Shown here piece by piece: positions 1-13,477 of a DNA stretch of 64,000 bases. Both the position numbers and the translations under genes were made by a program. Source of the DNA: Lanius collurio (lineage: Eukaryota; Chordata; Aves; Passeriformes; Laniidae). The notes beneath the pieces are model-generated. The model made no database searches. It was not told where the DNA came from and saw only the letters and a program-made list of their open reading frames with translations. The stretch covers positions 5,312,858 to 5,376,857 of the forward strand of contig JACBWW010000038.1 of assembly GCA_020086605.1 (NCBI GenBank), written 5' to 3'. The stretch's first letter is position 1; every line of letters begins with the position of its first letter.

Positions 1-277
1 CTGGAATAGTTCTGTGCAAATGTTGCCCTACACTAATAAAATCAAATTTAAATTAGGGAAAAATGTGTGGTACATGTATTTTTCCCTGTATGTCCAGAGT
101 CTTTAATGTCAAATAACTTACATTTATTACCTGTCTGAAAATAAGCGGTAGAAAAATAGAGATGCCAGTATTATACAAAAAGCTGCTGATATGATACACC
201 CTCAAATAAATAATATTTAATTGATGCTGGCATTCTTCTAACTTTTTTTTTTTTTTTTAATTCTCCTGATGTTTTAG

Positions 278-3200
278 GACTTACATTTAATTGGGGAGCC
301 CTTCTTGGCTGGTCTGCCATCAGAGGGTCGTGTGAGTGGTCTGTGTGTTTGCCCTTGTACTTTGCTGGGGTCATGTGGACGCTGGTGTATGACACCATTT
401 ATGCACATCAGGTAGGGTAACAGTGAGACTCCAGATGCCTGTGTTTAAACACACAAGTTTGTGTGTTTCATTTACAACTTTGTTGTCAAGCAACAGAACT
501 CACCTCTTGCGGTTCTTCACCTTCAGCTGAGCTGAGACAGCACCAAAGAAGTCTCAGCCCTTCAATGTTTTATTGCTGTTTGCCAAGGTTTTACAAATCA
601 GGTGGAAAAATGGAAGTAAAATGCCCTTTGTGCTCTCACGCTTTCCTATTGTGTAAACAATTTTGACATTGGTATTAACTCTTGGCTGCTAAAGCAGCTC
701 TAAGACCAACCTTCTAGTTAAAATTTTAATATGGGGACCTACAACTGTCCTTAAATTGGGTTCCTAGTAAGAAGCACTGGAAATTTAAGCAAGATCCTCA
801 TTTTTGTTTTTCTTATGAAGTGGCATTGGATTATGGATTTTCTGCTAATTCTCCTTTCATTTCAGGATAAGAAGGATGACATCATGATTGGTGTGAAGTC
901 AACTGCATTGCAGTTCAAGGAGGACACGAAGCAGTGGCTCAGTGGCTTCAGCCTGGCCATGCTCCTGAGTTTGTGCGTGGCAGGGATGAATTGTAACCAA
1001 ACCTTCCCGTATTACTCGGTTGTGGCTGCTGTAGGGGCTCACCTGGCACACCAGGTTTGATGGATTTATTTATACCTTTTCTGGGTGGACGTTCTTACTA
1101 AGAAGTCAGAGTGCTTTTCAACCCCCATCAGTTCATGAGCTACCCATGAAAAACAGTTCCTGTAAAGAGAACTGAAGTCTTCTGACAATAAGCTTGGTTC
1201 TCTTAAGTACCTTTTGCAGACCTTTAGGTTGAAGAGACCTTCAGTCCTGACCACAAATAGTGGAGCGAGCACTGCTTTCAGTCTGTTATAAACAACAGAA
1301 GTGCCACACATTAAGCTGTGACCTAAAGGATATGCTTTTCTCCTCACTCCCAGCAGCATCTGCTGCTAGATCCACCTTAGTATCCTACAAAATACTGTGG
1401 TGTTGACTGTTCTGATTCGGCTCTTGCAGTGTCTGGCACATATAATAGCAGATGTTAGTATTATAATTTTGTGTTAATTGACAGTTCTAACTCAGAGTTC
1501 TTTTTATAGCAGAGAACAATTCAGTCTTGTAGTGGCATTAGTTTAGAAATTTTTATTAATAACAGAAAGAAATTAGCTTTTTCAGTAGAGGATGCAGATA
1601 GGATCTTGTTACCTTGTTTTTTCTGAATCCTAACAACTGTGTTACACAGTCTTTCGTAGTAAGTGACAAGTCAGTTCTCTTCAAAAATTAATTGCTGGTC
1701 TTGATAGGTAAATGGTGGCAGAGGTTGTGTATTGTAAGTAGTAAAACCATTGCCAGTCTGAGCAGTTCAATCTGTGGTAATGTGGAACTTTTTAAAGCAT
1801 GTTGGTTGTATGTTGCGTTTTAATGGGTGGAGCTCATGCAGGTAATGCATATTAAACATATCTCTGAGTAAGAGAATTCTTGTGGTGATGTACTCTGGCA
1901 CTCAGCCACTGTTATCATAGTGACTGTGCTTGGAAATGTATGAGGGAAAGAATACTACATCCACTGCATGATCATTTACAGTTTGAATTGTCAGAGAGGC
2001 TTTATGCAATGGTTTTGGCATGAGTGGAAACCACTTTTAAGGATCTTTATAAGTGAGGATGCAGACCTAATGAGTGTAAGTGATGGAGAATTCACAATTG
2101 TGTCGACTGCCAAAGTCACAATAGAAGAACTGTTCTGTGTACCATTAAGTAGCTTCTTTTTGAGTGATTATGTTAATATTAGTCCTGCTTAAACATTTTC
2201 ATGCTTACCTTCTTGTTCAACATTTCTGATTGTGTGCTTTACTGAGTTTAGAAAGCTGAGTAAGATGCTTGTGGACCAGGATTTCCAGGATTTCGTTAAT
2301 TCAGTGAATTTTTGCCTGAGGCAGAGGGATTTGGGTCATGATGATGTCAAATTATATCCCTCTTAAGAGGTGTGCCAACAGAAAAATAGTATCTTTTACT
2401 TTCCTTGTGTTTCTAAAAGTACAGCTTGGCTGCTGTTGAGTTTAATGTGTCAGTTCAGTGTTTCAAGTTCCCAGTGTCTGAGGGGCTGACCGGTTCTTAG
2501 GGTGTGGATCGCATCATATTTTAGAAGCTTGTGAAGAGTATTTTTGATTATTTGATCAGGACCCAACCCTGATTTCTCTGTACAACCACAAATAAAGCAT
2601 GTGTCCTGGGAAAGGTTTCACTTCTTTCAGTCAAATACTTCCTGTTTTAACTTTTTCAAAGGCTGAAGTGCAAGGTTTGAGGTTTTAGGGGCTCCTTCTC
2701 TGTTAATCGTTTCACTCATTTTGCTCAATGTTTCCTCTTGTTATCCTTCTCAAGTCTTTTGCAGCAAAGTTTAGTTTTGGAAATATTTTTCAGTAACTTT
2801 GCTCTTGCAATACCTTATGGGTTTGTTTTTTTTTTTTTTACTTTTAGTTGTGACTCATAGCAGAGAGCTGCCATGCTCTCTGGCCGCTGTTGCAGGTGTC
2901 CTGGTTCTTGTTTGGAAGGGAATTGCATGAACTCCCCTAAGAGCAACTGGACTGAACCAGCCCTATGTGGCAAGGCAGGGCCTGGCACTTGCCTGTGCTT
3001 TCCAGTTATCCTGGTTCACTGCTGGCTCTCCAGTGCCTTGTCTCTACTGGAGCATGGAACAACACCTTGCAGCAGAGATGGAAAAGTGCATGTTCTGGGG
3101 GGCTTATTTTTATTTAAAGTTACATGGAAGAATTAGGTGGCGACCTACTGAGGAAAACCTCGAAGAGACTTACTGACATGCCCAGATATTTTTGCACTTT

Positions 3201-3648
3201 TAAATATCAAACAGTAACCAGGCTGTTTATATAGTCTTCCATTGAGATAGCCTGGGAATCATGTTCATATAAGATCCTTGACTTTTCTGCTGTATGTTGA
3301 ATAAATCTGTCAAACACAGATGCCAGTTACGCAAAAAAAAAAATTATGCAGAGTATTCCTGTTTTGTGGAGGTAAGAGTAGACTTAGGAATTTAAGAATA
3401 ATTTTTTGAAGTTGCAAATCATTTTGTGATGTGTCAGATATTTATGAGTCTGTAGAATAATAATCCTGTTATGTTGTACTGTGCTTTTGCAGATTTACAC
3501 TTTGGACATAGACAAGCCTGAAGACTGCTGGAAAAAATTTTCTTCAAATCGTAATGTAGGAATTCTGCTCTTCATAGGGATTGTGCTTGGAAATCTGTGG
3601 AAACGAAAAGACTTAAAAAATGTAGAGGAGCCTTCAGAAAACAGATAG
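278..3648 (+). CDS. COQ2: 4-hydroxybenzoate polyprenyltransferase, C-terminal exons (5'-partial gene)
   Basis: This is the 3' part of COQ2, the UbiA-family integral membrane enzyme that attaches the polyprenyl tail to 4-hydroxybenzoate in coenzyme Q synthesis in the mitochondrial inner membrane. Three coding exons are visible: 278-411, 866-1054 and 3493-3648, each with AG acceptors, the first two with GT donors, and phases that join without a break. The first starts in phase 1, so upstream exons lie outside the window. The joined reading contains the family's second Asp-rich motif across the first junction (DTIYAHQ, then DKKDD), followed by the LKSTAL-like segment (here VKSTAL). The last exon reads [13 protein letters not shown] and a final membrane segment ending LGNLWKRKD, close to human COQ2 as I know it. 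The stop is TAG at 3646-3648. The gene identity is firm; first exons and total length cannot be judged here. Confidence 0.95.
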
Positions 3649-4010
3649 TTGAAAACACTGTACTGATATTTTAGTCTAACTAAAGTGTAAGTATTGTAAG
3701 AAGAAAAATACTTTTAATACAAGTATAGCTGCTTTATACTGTGTATTTATAAAAGCTGATGGAAACATTCTTGTTTCTGAAATCATGCAATTGAGATAAT
3801 TCTACAATGGAAGTTTTGGTTATGTGTCAATAACTTCAATCTGCATAGAAGCTCCAATAAGTGAAGCTCCTCCGCTCGTCCTGTGGTATCAGCAAACTTC
3901 TATCAAACTCTGGAGACTGCGAACCCAATATTTTATATGAAGCAGGTGTCTCTTAGTGACAGCAAGTGTAAAAATGCAGAATGATTTCTGGATGTAAATA
4001 AAATCTGGCT
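3649..4010 (+). other. COQ2: COQ2 3' UTR with poly(A) signal
   Basis: AT-rich sequence follows the COQ2 stop. A canonical AATAAA lies at 3997-4002, about 350 bases after the stop, which gives a short plausible 3' UTR. The cleavage site itself is inferred. Confidence 0.6.
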
Positions 4011-7000
4011 GTACATGTTTGATGGTCTGGTTTATTACAAAGGTAGTTCTCAGTTTGAGTTGGAGCTTGCTGCATGGAAGAACTGCAGTAACTATTTTTC
4101 TCCTGGGATGTCTAGGAGCAGTCAGGACTCCGATTGTGTGAGGTCCACAATATGGAGTCAATAGAGAAGTATTTAAGAAGATTTTCTGCTCTGCTGTGAT
4201 TGCTGCAGTGGGTGCTTTCCATGTGGAAAGAACAGGCTTCTGCAAAGTTGCTTCCACAGAGTGAGCTGAGCTTGTTTATCAAGAGTGAGTTGAACACAGA
4301 CTAAGGACTGAAAAGAAAATCAGAGCAGCCCAGAGCTGTTGCCAAGTGCGTGTGACCAGTGGTTGACCTTGGTCTTTAAATTTGTTGTGCAAACTATTGA
4401 CTTTTTTTTATTTATTTTTACTTTTTAATTCCACTTGTTTTGACTTATGCCTGCCAGTTTAATTTGTAGTCTCACAGGAAAAACTTGTTTTTAGGGGGAT
4501 GCCTAGAAACAGTAAAAATAGCAAGTGCATGGCCCTTGCACAGAAGTTGTTCTTAAATAGGGTTTATATTTTTGGGATGGAACAAGTATTAAGTTGATGA
4601 AAAGCAGTTTAGAAACGGGAAACAAGCTTCTGATGAATTATGTGACAGCTGCATTTTGTAGAGGGAGAATTTGATGCATCCAGCTTAATGTTGAACTTTG
4701 TTTATTAGCCATTTACTAGTAATTAAAGAGTCTTGTAAAGTAAGGAGTATGGATCAGTTTCTCAGTACTAATAGTACTACTTTAGAGAGATGGTGGCAAA
4801 AGTTATTCATCTGTTTTTAACATATTGAAATGTCTTTAAAAAGCTCAGATTTGGGAAGAGCTCACATTTTGTAGTGCCTTTAAACCTTCCGGTGTTCTTT
4901 GCCTGATGACTGCTTGTCACAAGTGTTTGTCTTAAAATGAGAGGAAGAAAAAGGTGTAGCTAAATAGAGTATAAATTAAAGTTTCAAAACAGTCCTCATG
5001 GCCTGAACTCAAAAATAATTTCACGTTTTCTGTGGGAGTTTTCCAAATTCATCTTAAAATGCATTTTACACAGATAAGACATAGCTGTATTTTAGGTTCA
5101 TTGCCTGAAAAACAGATTTAGGTTCCAGGCTGTAATACTGAGGATATTAAATTTGTGAGAATTTTATGATTAATACCCATAAATAGATAATTTTTAAGTG
5201 CAAAAGAGGTAAAGGCTACCGAGGGTGTTAGTTGCACGAGCATTTTATGGTTGATACATGGAAATTAATATTTTTTTAAGTGCAAAAGAGAGAAAGGCTG
5301 AGCTGCTTCCTGGCTAAAACCTTCCTGTTTGGATCTGCTGGCAGATATATGTGCATCTCCTCCCTTCATTCCCAAGGTATTCTATTCCAAATCTTCACAA
5401 AGACGCTCTGCTGGAATTAGACACAGTTTCTTAAAAATACACCTGTCTCTAAGCATCAGTTTTTTGTGTCCTTTTGCACAAATAAACAATGTCCTCTCGA
5501 AGTTTCTTCTCCACTATCAAACCTTGCCATTCTCCCACAACTCCTTTAACAAGTATTCCTCCACAGGATGTTGATGTAACAAATGCGTCTTTCAGCCAGC
5601 AGGAATGTCAAATGTGCCAAACAGTGGCAAACTGAAACTCTTCAGTTACTCAGTGAAACAGTTCTGTTACCAGCACCAGCCCTTGCCCGGGTGTTGTACT
5701 TTGTAGAAGGGTGTATCAAAGCAACACCAGCTCTTTGTCCAGGATTATACAGAAGTAAGGGTGCTGCTCCTGCAGGAATAAAGGGACAGGTTGCCAAGGC
5801 ACTGGAAGCCCTGCAGGGTGGGGCTGGATTTTTGCCTTAGAACCCTGCTTAGCACAGTGGCACACGGGAGCTCTCACACTCCCCTTTCCCGGGGAAAAGG
5901 CTTGCCAGAGGAGGGTCAGCCAAACTGTGCCTGGGTTCTGCTATTTGTATTTCTTGGTAAATATGATGCTGTTAATGTGAGAGAGTCAGGGTTTTCCTTC
6001 CCTCTGTTTCCAAGTACATGCTGCAGGAGCTGTGCTACGCAAACAGCCAGAGAGCCTGTGCCAGCTGGCCTGGCTGCCAGGGAGCCTGGCAACACCAGGG
6101 CAGTAGGTCAGGCGTCTCACCAGCTGCTGGTGACATGACCTGGGAAAAAAGGGCACTCCTTTTTTATTTGCATTTTGACAAAAGCTAGGAGAGGGCCATT
6201 AATTGATTTCTAAACACTTTGCAGTGCAAATACCAGGAGAGAGGCTCTGAGATTCAAAAGAAAGCTGCCAAGAAAAAATGTGCACATCAGCCAGCCATGG
6301 ATAATGTGAAGTTTAGGTACTAGCTGCATATACTGAAGAGGTGATTTTGATTTTCCTGCAATGTCTCCCTGTATTTTGTGATGGAGGCAAAAGGCTAGAG
6401 CAAATTTTAACACAGTGTGCTAGATGCAGTACTGGAATTTGGAAGAAAATAGCAAAAGACTTAAATGATTTTACAGCATTTTTCTTTTCCTGGATGGTGG
6501 TGTTTAAAAAAACTGCCAAAAACTACCACTTCCAGGCAGCTGTACACAAGTGATTTTGTCTGAACAAAGCAGAAAGAGGTCTAATACACTTCAAAGAAAC
6601 CAGAACAAAACCAATAACAAAAGAACAGTGTTCATACCAAGTTCAATGCTTCTAACAACACAGCTGTAATTTCTGTGGTGGAAATTCCCATCCTAATGCA
6701 AAACAAAATCCAAACCCACCCCTGAATACTTGTGCCTGCAAAACACAGTTCCTCCAAATTGCAGAGCTTCTTGTCTGTGACAGGTACAGTAACAAGGAAA
6801 TATACCTAATACAAAATAAAATCAATAAAATATACCTAATATAAATTGTATCAACTGCATAAGGAACAGAACCTGTAACAGGTTATGAGGGCAGTGGGGG
6901 AAAACAGTGGCATTCCCATTCCACAGGACCATATCTTTTTCCTGCACTGACGTCAAAGCATTCAGAGAGTTCAGCTCTGAATGAAAAGTATCTCACTTTC

Positions 7001-7039
7001 TTCAACTCCCTGAAAGGAGCTTGCGGCCAGGTGGGAGTT
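4011..7039. other. Intergenic, no gene seen
   Basis: No exon with homology that I recognise and no long ORF on either strand. The sequence is AT-rich with short ORFs only. A short near-repeat is visible at about 5,155-5,300, where two stretches share the pattern 'tttttaagtgcaaaagag'. Confidence 0.5.
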
Positions 7040-7325
7040 GGTCTTTTTTCCCCTCTAACAAGTGAAAGGAGGAGAGGAAACGGCCTCAAGTTACACCAGG
7101 GGAGGTTTAGACTAGACATAAATTCCTTTGCTGAAATGGTGGTCGCACATTGGACCAGGCTGCCCAGGGAAGTGGAGGAATTGCCATCCCTGGAAGTGTT
7201 CAAAAGGTGCGAGGTTGTGGTGCTTGGGGACATGGTTTAGTGGTGAACATGGCAGTGCTGGGTTAATGGCTGGACTCAATGATCTTAGAGGTCTTTTCCA
7301 ACATAAATGTTTTTCTATGATTCGA
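7040..7325 (+). mobile_element. CR1 LINE fragment, 3' end
   Basis: The stretch has the conserved avian CR1 3' region: a GGTTTAGACTAGACAT-type block, the 'accaggctgcccagggaagtgg' block, then 'ctcaatgatcttagaggtc' and a terminal 'ctatgattc' near 7,320. These are remnants of the CR1 reverse-transcribed 3' end. The copy is 5'-truncated, as most are. Boundaries at the 5' side are approximate. Confidence 0.85.
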
Positions 7326-10300
7326 AAATAAAGGGAAATAATTTTATCTCCAAATTAACCTTGCAAGCAGCAGCACATACATAGCACCAGAGGACTGCTT
7401 TGGGGAGAAACTTCAACACTGTTTGTGGGAAAACCTGTGTGCATTTTGCTTAGTGAAAAAACCTGTGTGCATTCTGTTTTGCGCTCATACTGCAGTGCAG
7501 TCAAATATTTGTCAAACACATGTTCAGCTTCATCAGAGCTTATTTTCCCCCAAATGATGTCATACTATTAACCAGTTTTTCAGGGAATACGTATAAAAGC
7601 AAAAGTACTCGAGACGAAAATGGAGGAAAGCACAGACTTCATGTGCACCACAACGTGCATTACTGTTGTGCTTTACTTAAGCATTTATTGGAAGACACCT
7701 TGAATTTTTTTGCTTTGAGTTGGCACGATCCCTTTTTTCCCCTACACTTCCTTGTGCATGTCACTTCACAGTGGGTGCAGCAAGGCAATAAAAGAAGGAT
7801 TTGGCAGACCACAGTAAAGTGGTCTGACTGTATCTGTTAGATGAGGGATGGGAGTGTCCTGCCTCCCCTCCTCCTTGGGAGGAAAACCCAGGGCAGAAAG
7901 CCAAGGCTATGTAAGTACAGGTTGTCCCTGGAGCTGCTGGGGCTGAGGTTGCTCTTGGCTAGGTAAAGGGCAGGCTGAAGGTCTGATGTGCAGTGCATGC
8001 CGCCTCTCCCAGGTGACAGGTTATAAACACTTGGTTGCTCAAACCCAAGCAGGACTCTGGCACCAACAATCTCCTGTCTTGTTGTGTCTTTATCTGATGA
8101 ATGTGCTCTCCCCAGTGGACTGCTGCCAGCACCACCTGGGGACTACTTCCATTTTTTCTCATATGCTGGGTAGGATGGGGGAAGAGTCCTCTCACTCCTT
8201 CCTGTGTCTCTCAGCCCAGCCATGAGCTGCTGTGCTGCCAGGGGTCCTCTGAAATCTTGGCACATGCACACAGTGAAGCTGTCCACATGGAGTGGGTGCA
8301 AAGGCAGTGAGTGTTTTATCTGCTGTCTTTAAGATTTGCTTGAGAAATCAGAGGCAAGGAGGGAAATGGAAGGCAAAAAATTTCCTTCAAGAATTTGAGC
8401 TGCTCAGTCTTGAATTATTCATGCCCGATTAAGTCAGGAAAATGGAGGTTAAACAGACGGGGAGCCTCCATCAGAGGTTATAACCTACCCTTCAATCAGG
8501 ATGAGCATGTTGAGACATGAGACTGCCATGGAACAGCAAATCTCTCCTCTGAAGGGGACCTGTGGTCATGTGCATGCAGCAGGTGTAGAGCCATACAGCT
8601 TCCCCATCTTGTACGTCATCTCTCTGGGTTCAACTCTCTCAATATCTGCTCCCATCTGTCTTAAAACCATGATTATTATTAGGTAGTAAAGGCCCTTTTT
8701 AATCTGCAGTACAACTTATTCTGCTAAATAACATCAATACATTGAAAAAATACTTTTCACCTGCAAATACTGCTGCAAAGTGTGTTGGATGTCCTTCTGC
8801 CAATACCTTGGTTAATGCTGGATTAACTTTATGATCCATCACGTGAGGCTCAGCTCCTGCTCAGGCGCTCCTCGTGTATGCTGGGAGCAGCACCATTGGG
8901 TTTACACAAGGACACCATTTGTGCCAGACACAAGGTGTGGGAGAAGGGAAGGTCCATCATTCCCTGCATTGTTCTGGTAGAAGCTGTCAGCTTGGGATAA
9001 AACTGCCATAGAAATGGCACAGAGCACATATTCCAGCTGGAAATTAGCCATAGGTCAACTTACTCTGGAAAGCCTCTGGAGCTGACCTGAGAGCAGCTGA
9101 ACTGCTGAGGCTCTCCTGCTTCCCATCCCTCTCTGGGGATGGGGACAGGAGGATCCACATTTGCATCTTCTGGTGGTTCTGCTTGTGTGCAGGTGCAAGT
9201 CAGTGAATTTTTGAGTTAGGCAGTTAATGAAGCAGCAGACTACAAAAATTTATGAGTTGGACTGGTCTGTTTGTTACAAGAGGGTTGATTTGTTGATTTT
9301 TTAATTGTTTTTTACCTTGTGAACTCCTGAAATAAAGCTTGATTCCTGGAGGGCATTGTCCTGTAAGTCTGAATAATTTGGAGGAAGAGTAGCACCACTG
9401 AAAGCATGAAAAGGCAGTGAGCCATTGGAAGCAGAAGCTCATCCAGGAGAAGTGTGATGTCTTCCTCACACAAGATGTGTGAAACTTCTTGTGAAAAAAC
9501 ATTGCCTCAGCTAGCATGCGATTGCAGAGGGATTTGAAACCACTTCTGCAACTTCTGTTTAGGTCTGACTGGCTGTGGCTAAGAGCTGCTGTGAAGCTGG
9601 TGACACGCTTGGCTCTGTGAGTTCTACACTATGTGCTGGACCTTATGTTTGGGTTCCTGTGGCACAGGGGGTTCAGGCATCTTGCTCAGCTGGCACTGCA
9701 CGCTCCCAGCCACAGCATCATTTTCTATCTGATCAGCCACCCAAGTAGACCCTCTCCACTGTGTGCAGTGTCCCTGGTGTGGGAGGGATGAGGAATGTGC
9801 AGACATGGGAGCAGCTCTCTCCTTGTACCAACTGCAATGGCTTCAGTTTTGGTGAGATGTGCATCTGACCCTCAGCTGTATTCCCAAGGGCTGTGAAAAT
9901 TTCCCCTTGCACTTGCTCAGCTCCATTCTCCTATGGCTTTTACAGCTGCAGGAATTTCCCTTTTGCTTGAGCCATTTCAAGCTGTGGGATGGAAACAAGG
10001 TTTGTGGGTAACGTGTGAAGCTTCCATTGAAGCTGCTGAGACATCTAGAAAAAAGGTGGAGCTTCTGATTCAGAAGCCCTTCTCCATGACTGAAATGAAA
10101 CCCTGAGGCTGTTACTCTGCCTCTGGAAAGCGCTGGTGGGACCGGAGCTTTGGAGAGAGGCCTCCAGGCACCCTTCTGTGCCAGGCAGCCCCCCTGACCT
10201 GCATGCCAGTGGGATTCGCAGACCCTCTGTGAATGATCACACCTCTCACCACTCAAAACACCAGAGTTTGTGTAAATAGCACAAGACAACATGCTGGAGA

Positions 10301-10617
10301 AGGTGGCTTTGCTTATTTGTGGTAGTGTTTGAAGTTGCAGGTTGGATTTGTTTTAAGTGGTACAAAGAACAGGCATGAACGTTTATGTGTGAGCAGCCCA
10401 AATTGGAGTAAACAAGTTTCTGGTTGTAACTGCTCCATAAAATACAATGGTAGACTGTGTAATTCATACTCTGTTCTTTGCAGAGAAATCAAAAAGGTGT
10501 TAGGGGAGATCTTTTTAATCTGTGCTCCTGAATCTTCATCAGTATTGCGTTTACTGCAGTACATCTTAAATTGGTGAATATTTATTCCAGCTGAATTTTT
10601 CCACTGTCTTCTTGGAA
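7326..10617. other. Intergenic, no gene seen
   Basis: No recognisable coding exon, RNA gene or intact element. A short direct duplication (about 27 bases, 'aaacctgtgtgcatt' twice) lies near 7,430-7,485. The largest ORF (minus, 9,843-10,292) looks like no family I know and has no supporting splice or poly(A) context. Confidence 0.45.
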
Positions 10618-10637
10618 ATAATCATGGAATAGCTTGG
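10618..10637 (-). mobile_element. CR1 LINE fragment, 3'-most piece, cut by an LTR insertion
   Basis: The sequence 'aatcatggaatagcttgg' is the reverse complement of the CR1 3' terminus. The expected continuation ('tttggaagggactttaaagatc') resumes at 11,935, after a 1.29-kb LTR. The two pieces are therefore one CR1 copy interrupted by a later insertion. Confidence 0.75.
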
Positions 10638-11929
10638 TGTTGTGGTTTGACACAACTAAGCATCAAGCACATGAAAAATCAGTTATTTTATAAGGAAAAC
10701 AAAATAAGAAAATATTGAGGAAAACTAGATAGCTGCGAGGCAAAACAGGTTCAAACTTAAATGGTTGCAGTACAAGGAGAGTTTTATTGCAAATAGAATT
10801 AAAAGTTAAAAGACATAACAAGAAATTAAAACAACCCCCCTCCCCTTCTTCTCAGCACTTTACTCTTTTTCTTAACTAGCACAAAAGATAACACAACATA
10901 GGATTCTAGTCAGTGTTACAGTTCTTGAAAAGTCTCTCTCTTATGCTTAAGGAAAAAAGGGTTTCTTCTTGCTTCACGTGCTTTCTCAAACTGCCCCCAA
11001 CAACAGACCCGCCCAGAAAGAAACAATCTGCTGTGGTGTAATACATCTCTTCTATGATAAAATATCAGTTTTTTCACACTGCCACACCTGGGCCATCACA
11101 TGGGGTTATCAGCCTTTTTAAGGATGGGTCACTTTGGCCTGAACACAAAGGCTTTTTCTGCTACAAATCTTTAAAAGCCTCTCACTGCTTCTATATATCT
11201 TGGCATAGGCACTCTCTCTTCACAATCTTCATGGGCCACACGTGAGTCTTCCATCCCCCCATGTACCTCAAATGGATTGAAGAGACAAACAGTTTGAGAT
11301 ATTACAGTTTCTTACCACCGCATGCAAGAAGTATTTTTAAGCTACGCGCGAGGAACGCGGCACCGCCCCTTTTCTCTGTCGCCATTTCCTGCTCTGTCTC
11401 ACATGGCTCACTCTCTCTCTGACTCTGAAGCCTCTATGTTGAAGTGTGTTCTTGTTCAGGCTTTATGGTGAAGAAAGCCTCACTCCCTTTGTGCTGCTGG
11501 CTGCATGGTGTTTTCTTCAGTTCAGCCCGAAGTGTGCTGGCTGCAGAAAGGAGGCTCCGCTGGCTCCGTGTGGAGAACAGGGGGGACCCGCCAGTCCCAA
11601 GGAGCCACTCCAGACAGATTTTAGCTGTGTGCCAGTCCATGGCTGGGTTTAGCTGTGCCAGTCCATGGCTGGGTTTAGCTGCCTGGGCTCTGGGATGGTT
11701 CCTTCCCCAGAGACCCAGGGTCCGTGCTGCGGCATCAGGGAGAGGGGAAGGGGGCCGGGGTCCCGGCCTGGCCCAGCCCGGCCTGGAGGCTCCAAGGCCC
11801 CCCCAACCTCCCGCAGGCGAGCTGGAACCAGAGGGAACTCCCGCCTTTCCGTGCGGTTTAAATGTGTAAATTGTAAGAAGTGTTATTGGTCTAAAAATCT
11901 GTCTATCAACTCAGATTCAACCCACTACA
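10638..11929 (-). mobile_element. Solo LTR of an endogenous retrovirus, nested in a CR1
   Basis: The 1,292-bp element starts TGTTGTGG and ends CCACTACA, near-perfect inverted termini of the TG...CA retroviral type. It is flanked by a 5-bp direct repeat CTTGG (10,633-10,637 and 11,930-11,934), a target-site duplication. A minus-strand AATAAA (TTTATT at 10,793-10,798 on plus) lies about 155 bp before the minus-strand 3' end, and a GC-rich promoter-like segment lies at 11,340-11,830. These fit U3-R-U5 order on the minus strand. No gag, pol or env is present, so it is a solo LTR left by LTR-LTR recombination. The family is not identified. Confidence 0.85.
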
Positions 11930-12275
11930 CTTGGTTTGGAAGGGACTTTAAAGATCATCTGTTTTCAAATCCCATACTGTAGGCAGGGATGCTTTCCACT
12001 AGACCAGGTTGCTCTAAGCCCCATCCAACCTAGCCTTGAATACTCCAGGGATGGGACATCCACAGCTTCTCTGGGCAACCTGTGCCAGTGCCTCATGACC
12101 CTAACAATGAAGAATTTCTTTGTAGTATCTAATCTAAACCTATCCTCCTTTAGTTTAAATCAACTCCCCCTTGCCCTGTCACTACATACCCTTGTGAAAA
12201 TTCCCTCTCCAGTTCTCTTGTAGCTCTCTTTAGGTACTGGGAGATACTCTAGGGTCTCTCTGGAGCCTTTTCTTC
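11930..12275 (-). mobile_element. CR1 LINE fragment, main piece after the LTR
   Basis: On the minus strand this is a CR1 3' region: 'ttggaagggactttaaagatc', the 'tgggcaacctgtgccagtgcc' block and a stretch matching the CR1 ORF2 end. It continues the 20-bp piece at 10,618-10,637 across the nested LTR. The 5' limit near 12,275 is approximate. Confidence 0.85.
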
Positions 12276-13477
12276 TTAGCACCTAAAAAATCTGACTGCA
12301 TTTCAGCTTCCTGTTTCCCTCCTTCCCAGCAGATTCCTAGGCCATGAGCACCATCCAACCAGCTGGCGGGATGTCAGGCTTCTTCTCTTCTAGAGAGAAT
12401 CTGCTGATTTACACCTTTTTGCAAACCTCAGTTTCCACAGCCTATTGCAATGTTTTTACACAAAACACCAACTGTGTATGATCCAGCCAGGGAGCAGCCA
12501 GGCAGCCCCATTGTAAAGCAGGGAGAGTCACAGTTAAATTTTGGAGCTGCTGGAAGCCAATGGAAGCATTTCAGGGCACAGCTCCTTGTTTTTTTAGCAG
12601 CACTACTGGTAAAAGGCTTCATTTAAAGCATCATTAATTCCAGCCTGTTGACAAAGCTGCTACATTGAAGTTTAGCCCCAACTTCCCCTTTCCTCATTCT
12701 TGACGAGGGCGAGAGAGCAGGGAACCTCACCATCAGCACTTCCCGTGGGACATACTGGGCTTGACTTGCTCCTGAGAAAGCAGTCACTCAAACCCTTGTT
12801 GGGATCTCTGCCCACTCTAGGCATCCTGCTGGGAAACAAGAAGTACTGTCCTGGTGCCACAGGTTCTCTACAAAATGTGGAAGTACATCCAAAACTGTCT
12901 TGACTTGCACAGGGCATGAGTGGTCACATATCTGGGGCATGTTAGTGCAGAAACTGTAAATATTAGTATCTCATAAAGGGACAGTTATGTGCGTATGGCA
13001 AGTGTTTGGCTAATTTTATGGTAGCTGGGTTACATGGCTTGTGACAAGCACTTAGGAAATCAGCCTAGATTTTATAGAAAGCCTCCATGTAGTGTGTGTT
13101 TTGTAAGAAATGAAAACCTAAATGTCTGTCCCAATGAAAGTACATCATTCAGAGCTGCTCTCCCCCAAACAGCAACAACATGTGGGCAAAGTTCAGGGAA
13201 TAAGTCAATAAACATGCAACCATTTTTTTTTTCAAAGAAAAATCCTGGGAAAAGGAAAAGTAAATGCCAGTGTTCTGCATGTTTTAAGTCTGTGATCGTA
13301 AGGACAGGGCATAGCTCCTGACCTCCCCCTTCAAGTTACCTCCTACCCATTACAATTTTTTTACTGCTGACTGCCAATAAGAACATCTGAGGGAGCACAT
13401 TTAGTTTCGTCTTTGCCAGAGTCTCTTTGTGCAGGGTCCCAGCTGGAGAGGAAGCCTGCACTGACCAAGGCTGCTCA
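12276..13477. other. Intergenic, no gene seen
   Basis: Only short ORFs on both strands. I see no exon, RNA gene or element with support. Confidence 0.4.
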
